DNA of 64,000 nt from the NCBI GenBank assembly GCA_024404145.1, contig JAKSQK010000005.1:1-64000 (forward strand). The letters are read 5' to 3'. Position numbers and translations under genes: made by a program. This document shows, piece by piece, positions 25,891-34,465 of the stretch. The stretch's first letter is position 1; every line of letters begins with the position of its first letter. The DNA is from Clostridia bacterium. Its GTDB lineage: Bacteria > Bacillota > Clostridia > Oscillospirales > Acutalibacteraceae. The notes beneath the pieces are model-generated. The model did not search any database, was not told the DNA's origin, and saw only the letters and a list, made by a program, of their open reading frames with translations.

Positions 25891-26844
25891 ATGAATTGCA
25901 TCGGTTTTCCAATCAACGATAAAGAAAACGAAAACAGAAGAGCCCTAATTCCGGAACATTTGGCAAATATAAAAAATGTAAACTGTTTGTATTTCGAAAA
26001 AGGTTACGGAGATGTTTTGGGTTATAGCGATTCGGACTATGAAAAAATGGGGGCGCATATTGTCGATAGAAAAACAGTTCTTTCAAAGCCCATTATTTGC
26101 GACCCGAAAATAGGTGATGCCGGATACTTGAACGAACTGAAAAATCAAACCCTTTTCGGCTGGGTACATGCTGTTCAAAACCGAGATATCACCGATATTT
26201 TGATTAACAATAAACTTTCGGCATATTGCTGGGAAGATATGCATGATAGGGGAAGGCATGTTTTTTGGAGAAATAATGAAATTGCGGGAGAAGCCGCAAT
26301 AATGCATGCTTTTCAATGCTTTGGGCTTATGCCGAAGGGCTCAAAAGTTGCTTTGATAGGAAGGGGCAATGTTTCTTCCGGTGCGTTAAGGATTTTAACG
26401 CTTTTGGGCGCCGATGTTACCATTTATTCCCGAAATGTTGAATCGTTGTTCAGAGATGAATTTTCAAAATATGATGTTATAGTAAATGCTTTGCTTTGGG
26501 ATGTTTACAGAAAAGACCATCTCATTTATCGGGAAGATTTGAAAAAAATGAAAAAAAACAGCATGATAATTGATATAAGTTGCGATAGGGCAGGTGCTAT
26601 CGAATCAAGCATACCTACGACAATAGAAAATCCTTATTATTATGTTGACGGAGTATTTCATTATGTTGTTGACCATACCCCGAGTTTGGTGTACAAAACA
26701 ACATCAAAAGCAATTTCTGTTGAAGTTGCAAAATATATTGATTTGTTGGTTGAAGGCAAAGAAAATAACATATTAAAAAATGCAAAATGTATGGAAAACG
26801 GTCAAATAATTGATAAAAGAATCAATGATTTTCAAAATCGTTAA
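25891..26844 (+). CDS. N5-(carboxyethyl)ornithine synthase-like dehydrogenase
   Basis: The 317-residue protein belongs to the alanine dehydrogenase/PNT family and follows the carboxyethyl-ornithine synthase branch: GFPINDKENENRRALIP at the N-terminus, WEDMHDRGRHVFWRNNEIAGEAA near 120, the nucleotide-binding GRGNVSSGALRIL near 157, and VVDHTPSLVYKTTS. The known enzyme condenses pyruvate with ornithine (or lysine) using NADPH to make an opine. Carboxyethyl-lysine is known amide-linked to uronic acids in some bacterial O-antigens, which makes this gene's presence in a GalNAcA locus notable. GGAGG precedes the start. The substrate here is inferred. Confidence 0.85.
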   Translation: MNCIGFPINDKENENRRALIPEHLANIKNVNCLYFEKGYGDVLGYSDSDYEKMGAHIVDRKTVLSKPIICDPKIGDAGYLNELKNQTLFGWVHAVQNRDITDILINNKLSAYCWEDMHDRGRHVFWRNNEIAGEAAIMHAFQCFGLMPKGSKVALIGRGNVSSGALRILTLLGADVTIYSRNVESLFRDEFSKYDVIVNALLWDVYRKDHLIYREDLKKMKKNSMIIDISCDRAGAIESSIPTTIENPYYYVDGVFHYVVDHTPSLVYKTTSKAISVEVAKYIDLLVEGKENNILKNAKCMENGQIIDKRINDFQNR

Positions 26845-26895
26845 GTTAACTTAATCATTATTAAGTTTTCATTATGTGAAAAAGGAGTCAAAAGT

Positions 26896-28128
26896 ATGAT
26901 AAAAATCGGAAAACCGTATTTATCCGAAACGGAAAACGGTGCAACAAGACTTTGTGCAATAGTAAATTATGACGGTAAAGATGAAGAAATTTGGTATGAA
27001 GTTGAGCAAGAGTTTTCAAAATATTTGTGTTTTGAAAGAGCAGATGCGTTTTTACTTGCTTTTCTTCCTTATGCTATGGCATTCAAACATGATATTGAAA
27101 TATCTGCACCGATATCTGAAAGATTGTTTTATCAATTAACTAATTATTATATTCCCGCTTTAAGTAAATTTTCTAATTATTACAGTTTGATAAAAATTAT
27201 TCCGGAATCTCTTGATTCAACAAATTATGTTGTAGGAAACGGTGTCGGAACCGGATTTTCTGCCGGAGTAGATTCTTTTTATTCTGTATGCAAACATTTA
27301 GAAAATAGGGAAGAATCCTTCCGCTTAACCCATCTTACATTTTTTAAGGTCGGAGCGACCGGCTCTTACGGCGGAGAAAAGGCCGACGAGACTTTCCGCC
27401 ATAGAGTTGAAAAATTCAGAAGTTTCGGCGCAAAACGCGGGCTTAAATTCGTTACGGTTGATTCAAATGTCAGCGAACATGCAAGAATGAGTTTTAACTA
27501 TATTCATACATTCCGTTCGGTGTCGGCAGTTTTGGCGCTTCAAAAATTATTCGGAAAATATTATTATTCAGCAGGTGAAACCGTTGGAAGTTTTAAGATA
27601 AATCCTATCGCCAGTTCGTATTTTGATATTTTTAATCTTGAAAATTTTGCGGTTGAGGGAATGACCCTTTACAGCACCGGTTGCGACTGTGAAAGAACTG
27701 AAAAGCAAGAATATATTTCTCATTTTGAAGATTCATACGATTTGCTTAATGTTTGTAACAGCGAGGCGGAAAACTGTTGTAGGTGCGAAAAATGTATTCG
27801 TACAATGGCGGCTTTCTATTCTCTCGGAGTTTTGGATAAATATAAAAATGCATTCGACCTCGATTATTTTTACAATAATTTCAGTTCTTGTATGGCTTTG
27901 CTTATCGGCAAAAAATTCGACGGTACTGTCGAAGGAAATCTTGATGCCATTCTTGTTAAAGATATAAAAAAATCGGGACGAAAGATACCGTTTTCAGCTT
28001 ATATTAAGGCAATTCCCGTTGCTTTCAAAGCATTTGCTTACAGAGTTGCAAGAAAAATCAAACCTATTAGAAAGTGGTATCATAAAAAGATGCATGATGA
28101 ATTAGGTTGCAACTATAACGACGGTTGA
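26896..28128 (+). CDS. PP-loop ATP-pyrophosphatase-like protein of unknown substrate
   Basis: I know no function for this 410-residue protein. An N-terminal domain of about 115 residues precedes a PP-loop, GTGFSAGVDSFYSV (near 120), a variant of SGGxDS that marks ATP-dependent adenylating enzymes such as QueC, NAD synthetase and asparagine synthetase. Near 290 the cysteine cluster CCRCEKCIRTM resembles a zinc site as in QueC-like enzymes. The basic C-terminal tail (RVARKIKPIRKWYHKK) may touch the membrane. Placed between an opine-dehydrogenase-like and a CapK-type enzyme, it could form an amide, amidine or thio group on the amino acid or sugar. GGAG precedes ATG 26896. Confidence 0.8.
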   Translation: MIKIGKPYLSETENGATRLCAIVNYDGKDEEIWYEVEQEFSKYLCFERADAFLLAFLPYAMAFKHDIEISAPISERLFYQLTNYYIPALSKFSNYYSLIKIIPESLDSTNYVVGNGVGTGFSAGVDSFYSVCKHLENREESFRLTHLTFFKVGATGSYGGEKADETFRHRVEKFRSFGAKRGLKFVTVDSNVSEHARMSFNYIHTFRSVSAVLALQKLFGKYYYSAGETVGSFKINPIASSYFDIFNLENFAVEGMTLYSTGCDCERTEKQEYISHFEDSYDLLNVCNSEAENCCRCEKCIRTMAAFYSLGVLDKYKNAFDLDYFYNNFSSCMALLIGKKFDGTVEGNLDAILVKDIKKSGRKIPFSAYIKAIPVAFKAFAYRVARKIKPIRKWYHKKMHDELGCNYNDG

Positions 28129-28139
28129 TGGTAGGTTAT

Positions 28140-29492
28140 ATGGATTTTACTAAAATATATAATTCATCTCCTGTATTTTTTCAAAATATCATGACAACGG
28201 TACAGGGCTATATTTATAAAAAAGAAAGATACGGTAAGGCATATAAAGATGCGCTTAACGAGTTTAACGGCAGAGATTATTCCGACCTTAACTCTCTTCA
28301 AAATTATCAATGGGAGCGCTTTTCGGAGCTTTTAAGATTTGCCGTTAATAACAGTCCGTTTTATAAGGATTTTTATAAGGACATTGATATCGAAAAGGTA
28401 ATAAACTCAAAGGATATCACCCTGCTTCCCGTTCTCGAAAAGGAAACAGTAAGGCAAAATATTGATAAAATGTATGCTATTCCTTTGAGCGATGCGGTAG
28501 TAAGTAATACGAGCGGAACTACCGGAAAATCCATGAAGTTTTATTATTTGGGCGAGGACCTCGAGCGCCGTATGGCATATCTTGACGCCTTTAAGCAAAA
28601 GCATGGATTTATTGCCGGTAAAATGAAAAGAGCAAGTTTTAATTCTTCTAAAATTGTTCCGCCAAACTCAAAAAACAACATTTTTTGGCGCGATAATCTC
28701 TCGATAAAACAGAGGATTTATTCGGGGTATCACTGCAAGTCGGATAATTGCAAATATTATGTTGATAATCTTAATATTTATAAACCCGATTCGCTTGACG
28801 GATATCCTTCGGCAATGTATGAATTGGCAAAATATATTATTGATAATAATGTTTCGTTGACCTTTACTCCCGTCGCCATATTCCCGACCGCCGAAACATT
28901 ATTACCACATTACCGAGAGGTAATTGAAAAAGCATTTAACTGTCCTGTTAGGGACCAGTATGCTTCGAGCGAGGGTGCGCCGTTCATAACCGAATGTAAA
29001 TGCGGAAAACTTCATTACTGTATGGATACGGGAATAATTGAGTTTTCGGAAGATGGCAGAATGCTCGTAACCTGTTTTGAAACTCACGGCACTCCGCTTA
29101 TAAGATACGATATCGGCGACAGAGCGTTTTTATCGGAAGAAAAAGACTGTGAATGCGGTTGCGGTATGCCTATTGTTGACCGCATAGAAGGCCGTTCGCT
29201 TGATTATATACTTTCGCCCGAAAACGGAAAGTTTACTTCGATATATATGTCCCTTGTCAGCAGTGAATTTTCAAACTGTATGAAGGCAATGCAGTTTGTT
29301 CAAAACGAACTTACCGCCGTTGATGTTTACCTCGAAACAGATGAAAACTATGATGTTTCAATGAATAAAATAATCGAGGATAAACTTCATTATTCGCTTG
29401 GCGAAAAAATGGAAATTCGAATACATACAGTTGATGAAATAGAAAAAGAGCCGAGCGGTAAATTCAGGTTGATAAAAAATAATATTATTTGA
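28140..29492 (+). CDS. CapK/PaaK-type adenylate-forming enzyme
   Basis: The 450-residue protein is an ANL-superfamily enzyme like phenylacetate-CoA ligase and CapK of capsule clusters. It shows the AMP-binding loop NTSGTTGKSMKFYYLG near 122, DGYPSAMYELAKYI, QYASSEGAPFITEC, TPLIRYDIGDRAF and a C-terminal EPSGKFRLI with the late lysine region. A cysteine-rich CECGCGMP insert may bind metal. It probably activates a carboxylic acid, such as the amino acid or opine, as an adenylate. The start is ATG 28140 behind GGTAGG; earlier in-frame codons overlap the previous gene's end. Confidence 0.87.
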   Translation: MDFTKIYNSSPVFFQNIMTTVQGYIYKKERYGKAYKDALNEFNGRDYSDLNSLQNYQWERFSELLRFAVNNSPFYKDFYKDIDIEKVINSKDITLLPVLEKETVRQNIDKMYAIPLSDAVVSNTSGTTGKSMKFYYLGEDLERRMAYLDAFKQKHGFIAGKMKRASFNSSKIVPPNSKNNIFWRDNLSIKQRIYSGYHCKSDNCKYYVDNLNIYKPDSLDGYPSAMYELAKYIIDNNVSLTFTPVAIFPTAETLLPHYREVIEKAFNCPVRDQYASSEGAPFITECKCGKLHYCMDTGIIEFSEDGRMLVTCFETHGTPLIRYDIGDRAFLSEEKDCECGCGMPIVDRIEGRSLDYILSPENGKFTSIYMSLVSSEFSNCMKAMQFVQNELTAVDVYLETDENYDVSMNKIIEDKLHYSLGEKMEIRIHTVDEIEKEPSGKFRLIKNNII

Positions 29493-29520
29493 TGGTATAA
29501 TATTTTTAAGGAGTATAAGG

Positions 29521-30639
29521 ATGTTAAGCAATTTGTATAAAAAAATACTGGTATCTTTTGATAACAGAAAATTTGCATTTATTAAACTAAAAACGGCAAT
29601 AGCCGAAGATGTCGCCATTTTTTCCAAACGAAAATTTTATAATACTGTTAAATGGACCAAGGAGCAAAAGGCGGAGTTTGATGCTTATTGGAAAAGAATA
29701 TACGGCAAAAAAATCTCCGATAAATGGCATCGTCTTTATGAAGCATCATCGGGCAAATTCTGTATCAATTATATTCCTGAAAAAATGTATACAACCCTTA
29801 TTGAAACAACATTAAACGACAGGCGTTATGCGAGATGTCTTGATGATAAGTTTATGGTTGAATTGTTATCAAAAAACTGTGGCTGTGTTGTCCCCGAAAC
29901 TGTCGGTGGCTGTACCGGCAACCGTTATTTCGGTTGTGATAGAAAACCGATAGATAAAAAAACACTAATTGATATTTTGAAAAATACCGAAAATTCGGTC
30001 ATCAAACCGACTTCCGGTTCAAGCTCGGGGCAGGGTATTTTGTTTTTTGATTCTTTATCCGATAAAACCGATAAAGAAATTGAAAATATTATCGATTCAT
30101 ACGGCGAACATTTTATTATTCAAAAGAAAATCGAACAAAACCCTGTATTTTCGGCATTAAACGATAGTTCTATCAATACTGTAAGAATAACTACTTATAT
30201 TGTTGACGGTGAGATTTACCATGTACCTCTGTTTTTCAGAATAGGTCGAAAAGGAAAGCTTGTTGATAATGTTCATGCCGGCGGACTTTGTATCGGTGTA
30301 ACCGATGACGGAAGTTTAAGCAAAGAAGCATATCTTCTCGGCTACGGCGACAACAGCAAAAAATATACCTCTCATCCAGACAGTAACATTAAATTTGAAG
30401 GTTACATATTGCCTAATATGAAAGAAATAATTGCCGCCGCTTATAAGGTGCAGTCAAATATGCCTGCTACAAACATTGTTTCTTGGGATTTTACGCTTGA
30501 TAAGGATAATAATCCCGTTCTTATTGAGGCAAATATTATGGGACAAGGTATATGGGCTTCTCAGATGATACACGGAAAAGGTCCTTTCGGAGAGCAAACA
30601 GAAAAGATAATCAAGGAGATTAGAAATGGCAGAAAATAA
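29521..30639 (+). CDS. Sugar-transfer-associated ATP-grasp protein
   Basis: The 372-residue protein matches the ATP-grasp family found in polysaccharide loci. It has a basic N-terminal domain of about 90 residues, the phosphate-binding loop KPTSGSSSGQGI near 161, a SSINTVRITTYIVDG segment and Mg-ligand motifs WDFTLDKDNNPVLIEAN near the end. ATP-grasp enzymes ligate a carboxylate to an amine via an acylphosphate. It is the second such gene here, with a TupA-like one upstream, so two distinct amide bonds may be made. GGAG precedes ATG 29521, and it overlaps the next gene by 14 bases. Confidence 0.86.
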   Translation: MLSNLYKKILVSFDNRKFAFIKLKTAIAEDVAIFSKRKFYNTVKWTKEQKAEFDAYWKRIYGKKISDKWHRLYEASSGKFCINYIPEKMYTTLIETTLNDRRYARCLDDKFMVELLSKNCGCVVPETVGGCTGNRYFGCDRKPIDKKTLIDILKNTENSVIKPTSGSSSGQGILFFDSLSDKTDKEIENIIDSYGEHFIIQKKIEQNPVFSALNDSSINTVRITTYIVDGEIYHVPLFFRIGRKGKLVDNVHAGGLCIGVTDDGSLSKEAYLLGYGDNSKKYTSHPDSNIKFEGYILPNMKEIIAAAYKVQSNMPATNIVSWDFTLDKDNNPVLIEANIMGQGIWASQMIHGKGPFGEQTEKIIKEIRNGRK

Positions 30640-31738
30640 TCCAAACGATAAAGAACCCATAAGAGTTCTTTGTGTTTTTTCATCGCTCGACCGAGGCGGT
30701 GCAGAGTCAATGTGTATGAACCTTTACCGCAATATTGACAGAAGTAAAGTTCAGTTTGATTTTGTAAAACATTCCTCAAAAAAAGGCAGCTTTGAAGACG
30801 AAATTATTTCGCTCGGAGGAAAAATTTTCGAGGCGCCGAGATATAGCGCAAAAACCCATTTTCAATATACGAGATGGTGGAAAAATCATTTGAAAAACCA
30901 TTCTGAACATAAGATAATCCACGGACATTTCTTTTCAATTTCGCCTATTTATTTTTCGGTTGCACATAAATTCGGTTGCAAAACCGTTGCTCATTCTCAT
31001 TGTGCGCAGCCAAATAGAAACGGTTTATACAGAAAACTAAAAATGCATATTGTTATGCAAACGGAAAAACATTCCGATTATTGTTTTGCGTGTAACGAGG
31101 AGTCGGGCAAGTGGCTTTTTCCGCATAAACAATTTACCGTTATTAACAATGCGATAGATACTGAACTCTATTCATATAACCCTTCTTTGCGCAAAGAAGT
31201 TAAAAGCGAGTTTAACTTAGGCGATGATATAACGGTTGGAACGGTAGGAAGTATGCAGTCGGTTAAAAATCCCTTCGGGATTATAGCAATTATGAAGGAA
31301 ATTTGCGCTAAAAGTCCGAATGCCAAACTTTTATGGGTCGGCGAAGGCGAACTTCATACCAAAATAGAAGAGAGCATCAAAGAAAACAACCTTCAAGATA
31401 ATATAATTTTAACCGGAATAAGAAGCGATGTTAACCGTCTGATGCAGGGAATGGATGTATTTATTCTTCCGTCATTTTCGGAAGGTTTGCCCGTTGTTTC
31501 AATAGAGGCACAGGCATCAGCACTTCCTTGTTTTTTCAGCGACCGAGTTTCAGAAGATACAAATATTTTAGGTGATTGCAGATATCTTCCGCTTGATAAT
31601 CCGAAATTATGGGCAGAGCAGATACTTAATCTTGAATATGAGCGGAAAGATACTCATAAAGAGGTTGCAAATGCCGGATATGATGTTAAAAAAACTGCTT
31701 TGTATTTGCAGAATTTTTATTTAGATTTAATCTCTTGA
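30626..31738 (+). CDS. Glycosyltransferase family 4
   Basis: This 370-residue GT-B enzyme shows VFSSLDRGGAESMCMNLYR at the N-terminus, the donor-side GTVGSMQSVKNPFGIIAIM and SEGLPVVSIEAQASALP (EX7E motif). The HGHFFSISPIYFSVAH and AHSHCAQPNR segments are typical of EpsF/GT1-like transferases of Firmicutes exopolysaccharide loci. It retains an activated-sugar site but donor and acceptor cannot be read from sequence. It starts inside the ATP-grasp gene, behind GGAG. Confidence 0.9.
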   Translation: MAENNPNDKEPIRVLCVFSSLDRGGAESMCMNLYRNIDRSKVQFDFVKHSSKKGSFEDEIISLGGKIFEAPRYSAKTHFQYTRWWKNHLKNHSEHKIIHGHFFSISPIYFSVAHKFGCKTVAHSHCAQPNRNGLYRKLKMHIVMQTEKHSDYCFACNEESGKWLFPHKQFTVINNAIDTELYSYNPSLRKEVKSEFNLGDDITVGTVGSMQSVKNPFGIIAIMKEICAKSPNAKLLWVGEGELHTKIEESIKENNLQDNIILTGIRSDVNRLMQGMDVFILPSFSEGLPVVSIEAQASALPCFFSDRVSEDTNILGDCRYLPLDNPKLWAEQILNLEYERKDTHKEVANAGYDVKKTALYLQNFYLDLIS

Positions 31739-31750
31739 AAGGGAATCAGT

Positions 31751-32641
31751 ATGGCAAAAATAACAGTTTTTACCCCTGCTTATAACAGGGCACATACGAT
31801 TGAGCGAACATACAAAAGTCTTTGCGAACAAACATGTAAGGATTTTATTTGGATGGTTATTGATGACGGCTCAACCGACAATACCGCAGAGCTTGTTAAA
31901 AAATGGCAGACTGCCGATAACGGATTTGAAATTGAGTATTATTATAAAAAGAACGGCGGTATGCATACGGCTCATAATTTAGCATACGAGAAGATAAAAA
32001 CCGAGCTTAATGTTTGTATTGATTCTGATGACGGAATGCCCGAAACGGCAGTTGAAGATATATTGAATTTTTGGAAAGAAAACGGTTCAAAAGATGTTGC
32101 CGGAATAGTTGCTCTTGACAGCGATTTTGATGGCAATGTTTTAGGTACCCGTTTGCCTAAGGGCGTTAAAATCGCATCTACCGAAGATGTTTATTCAAAA
32201 TATCACTGCACCGGCGATAAAAAATTCATTTACCGAACCGAAATTATAAATTCGGTTGCGCCTTATCCCGAATTTGAGGGCGAAAAATTAGTGGCTCTCG
32301 GCTATAAATATACTTTGGTTGCCGATAACTATGATATGCTTTTAATGGATAAGGTTGTATGCCTTGTCGATTATCAAATTGACGGTTCTTCAAATACGAT
32401 TTTTAAGCAGTATTTACAAAGCCCCAGAGGTTTCGCCGCAGGGAAAATCCTCCGTATGACGAGAACTAAAAGCAGACGGGACAGGATAAAAACAATTGCG
32501 CACTATATTGCTGAATGTAGAATTGCAAAGGATAAGGACTGGCTTAAAAATTCGCCATATAAAATAAGAACGGTTCTTTTTTATCCGTTAGGGTTTGCAC
32601 TTGAAAAATATATTCGCTATGTTAACAGAAAACTGAAATAG
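31751..32641 (+). CDS. Glycosyltransferase family 2
   Basis: This 296-residue GT-A enzyme begins with TVFTPAYNRAHTIERTYKSL and has DDGSTDNT and the metal-binding NVCIDSDDGMPE. The C-terminal third is basic and ends in EKYIRYVNRKLK. Its final 16 codons recur, nearly identical, about 630 bases downstream (33218-33270), after the acetyltransferase gene, marking a recombination scar. Donor and acceptor are unknown. Confidence 0.92.
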   Translation: MAKITVFTPAYNRAHTIERTYKSLCEQTCKDFIWMVIDDGSTDNTAELVKKWQTADNGFEIEYYYKKNGGMHTAHNLAYEKIKTELNVCIDSDDGMPETAVEDILNFWKENGSKDVAGIVALDSDFDGNVLGTRLPKGVKIASTEDVYSKYHCTGDKKFIYRTEIINSVAPYPEFEGEKLVALGYKYTLVADNYDMLLMDKVVCLVDYQIDGSSNTIFKQYLQSPRGFAAGKILRMTRTKSRRDRIKTIAHYIAECRIAKDKDWLKNSPYKIRTVLFYPLGFALEKYIRYVNRKLK

Positions 32642-32700
32642 TTTTGTTTTCTTGTTTATTAAAGTAATAGTCAATTGTTTTTTAATATCGGGAGGTTAAG

Positions 32701-33141
32701 ATGATAGGATACTATTATTGTTATGAAAGAGCCGTTCGCCGCATTTCTTTGCTAAATAGGAAAAAGCACGGTGAATTCTTGTCAAGATTTTTTTCTTCAC
32801 TTATTCGTATTATTTATCCATGTGATATTGATTGCCATGCAAAAATTGGCGAAAATGTTCGCATTCCTCATGCTACGGGAATAGTTATAGGATATTCGGC
32901 AGTAATTGAAGATGATGTTTTAATAATGTCAGGTGTTGTAATCGGCAGTAGATTTGACCATAATGGAGAGCGTGGTCATGCAACGATTAAAAAAGGTGCA
33001 ATGCTTGGTGCAAATTGTGTTATTTTAGGTAGAATTACAGTTGGCGAAGGTGCAAAAATCGGTGCCGGTGCCGTAGTAACAAAAGATGTACCGCCAAACG
33101 CAACGGTAGTCGGTGTAAACAAAATTATAAAAACATCTTAA
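32701..33141 (+). CDS. Hexapeptide-repeat (CysE-like) acetyltransferase
   Basis: The 146-residue left-handed beta-helix protein resembles serine acetyltransferase-type O-acetyltransferases (CysE/WcaB), with DIDCHAKIGENVRIPHATGIVIG, GKI-like loops and GAGAVVTKDVPPNATVVG. The usual GTVH-type loop is replaced by SRFDHNGERGH. It probably O-acetylates a sugar of the polymer. GGGAGG lies upstream of ATG 32701. Codon choice differs somewhat from neighbours (more GGA, GCA and ATA), and a copy of the end of the upstream GT gene follows it, so this gene looks like a recent insertion. Confidence 0.88.
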   Translation: MIGYYYCYERAVRRISLLNRKKHGEFLSRFFSSLIRIIYPCDIDCHAKIGENVRIPHATGIVIGYSAVIEDDVLIMSGVVIGSRFDHNGERGHATIKKGAMLGANCVILGRITVGEGAKIGAGAVVTKDVPPNATVVGVNKIIKTS

Positions 33142-33217
33142 AAGAGATTAAAAATGCAAAAACAATGCGAGTTTATGTATATTTGAAAATCTAAACCGTA
33201 GTGATTATCAAAATAAC

Positions 33218-33270
33218 GGTTTGCGCTTAGAAAATATATTCGCTATGTTAACAGAAAACTAAAATAGTTT
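33218..33270 (+). pseudogene. Remnant copy of a GT2 gene 3' end
   Basis: About 53 bases repeat the end and stop of the GT2 gene at 32592-32644. In frame it reads FALRKYIRYVNRKLK-stop against FALEKYIRYVNRKLK-stop. Two of the few differences are synonymous (gca/gcg, ctg/cta), so the copy seems to come from a diverged homologous coding sequence rather than a fresh duplication. The rest of the 33142-33292 gap holds no gene. Confidence 0.75.
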
Positions 33271-33292
33271 TTTTTGAAAGGTTAAATTTTAG

Positions 33293-34405
33293 ATGGTTAT
33301 TTATTGGATAATATATATTTGGGCTATGTTCTTTTCGTTTATGTATAAAAACAATACGAAAAAAAGCGTTATTCAAACGAAAAACGGCGTTTATGAAAAA
33401 CAAATATACAGCGTTATTTATGTGTTGATAACACTATTTGCTTTGTGGTTTTTTGTTGGATTCAGAACGGGCGGTGTCGGCGATACTGCAAATTATATTT
33501 ACAGATACCGAATAACTCCTACCACTTTTGAGTTCCCCTCATTTTCTTCAACTTATTTAATGGAGTTTTTGAGAAGATTTTTCAAAGCATTTGTTTCAAC
33601 CAACCCGACTGTATGGCTTTTATTTGTTGCAACAATTACGGTTATTCCGTTGGCTGCGGGACTTGCAGAATTCTCTATCGACCTTGGCGTTTCTATTTCT
33701 TTCTATATTTTAAGCGGTTGTTTCGAGTATTTTTTCAACGGTGCAAGACAGCTTATCGCTATCGCCATTTGTTTTTATGCGGCAAAATATCTTGTAAGAG
33801 AAAAAGTTGTCCATTATGTTATACTTGTAGGAGTAGCGTCGCTTTTCCACCCATCGTCTTTGGTTATGTTATCGGCGATAGTTTTGTATAAGATTAAACC
33901 TTGGAGTAACTATACTACCGTAATTATCGCTTTTTGTGTTGTTTTGCTTTTATTGCCGAAATCATTTACGGCAGACTTGGTTACTGATGCAACTGCGGGA
34001 ACATCCTATTCGGCATACGGCAGGTCGCTTCAAACAAACGGCGCAAACCCCGTAAGGTCGGTCGTTATGGTTATCCCCACAGTTCTTTCATATCTTTTCC
34101 GTGAAAAAATCAAAGAGCTTGACGACCCGATTCTTAATTTTTCGGTTAATATGAGTCTTGTTAACTCTTTATTATATGTTTTCGCAATATTCTATAACGC
34201 CTTGGTTGTTACAAGAATTGCAGCATATTTTATTGTATTTCTTATGGTTCTTTATCCATACTTATTCAATTATGTTTTGCCCAAAGGGTCAAAGTATTTT
34301 AAGGGACTTTTTTATATATTTTTCTTGATTTATTTTATTTATCAAATGTATTTTATCTACGGAGGTTTGCCGTACAGAAGTACAACCCTCGGCATAAGAG
34401 CATAA
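33293..34405 (+). CDS. EpsG-family polysaccharide polymerase (Wzy-like)
   Basis: The 370-residue membrane protein has about ten hydrophobic segments and the EpsG pattern: FRTGGVGDTANYIYRYR in an early extracytoplasmic loop, FFNGARQLIAIAICF and SLFHPSSLVMLSA. EpsG/Wzy proteins join lipid-linked repeat units on the outer face of the membrane. It is the only polymerase candidate in the operon and goes with the Wzx flippase downstream. AAAGG lies somewhat far from ATG 33293. The GT2 remnant just upstream suggests this gene once followed a GT2 gene directly. Confidence 0.87.
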   Translation: MVIYWIIYIWAMFFSFMYKNNTKKSVIQTKNGVYEKQIYSVIYVLITLFALWFFVGFRTGGVGDTANYIYRYRITPTTFEFPSFSSTYLMEFLRRFFKAFVSTNPTVWLLFVATITVIPLAAGLAEFSIDLGVSISFYILSGCFEYFFNGARQLIAIAICFYAAKYLVREKVVHYVILVGVASLFHPSSLVMLSAIVLYKIKPWSNYTTVIIAFCVVLLLLPKSFTADLVTDATAGTSYSAYGRSLQTNGANPVRSVVMVIPTVLSYLFREKIKELDDPILNFSVNMSLVNSLLYVFAIFYNALVVTRIAAYFIVFLMVLYPYLFNYVLPKGSKYFKGLFYIFFLIYFIYQMYFIYGGLPYRSTTLGIRA

Positions 34406-34465
34406 TTAAATTGCGCTTTATTAAAGCGCCAACCTCAGTCGCTTTTGAAAGAAACGGTGATTATT

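Noticed and set aside
32641-33292. Insertion sequence bounded by the repeated GT2 end
   Set aside because: The segment between the copies encodes a hexapeptide acetyltransferase, not a transposase. There are no terminal inverted repeats, and the copies differ by synonymous changes as expected of homologous recombination.
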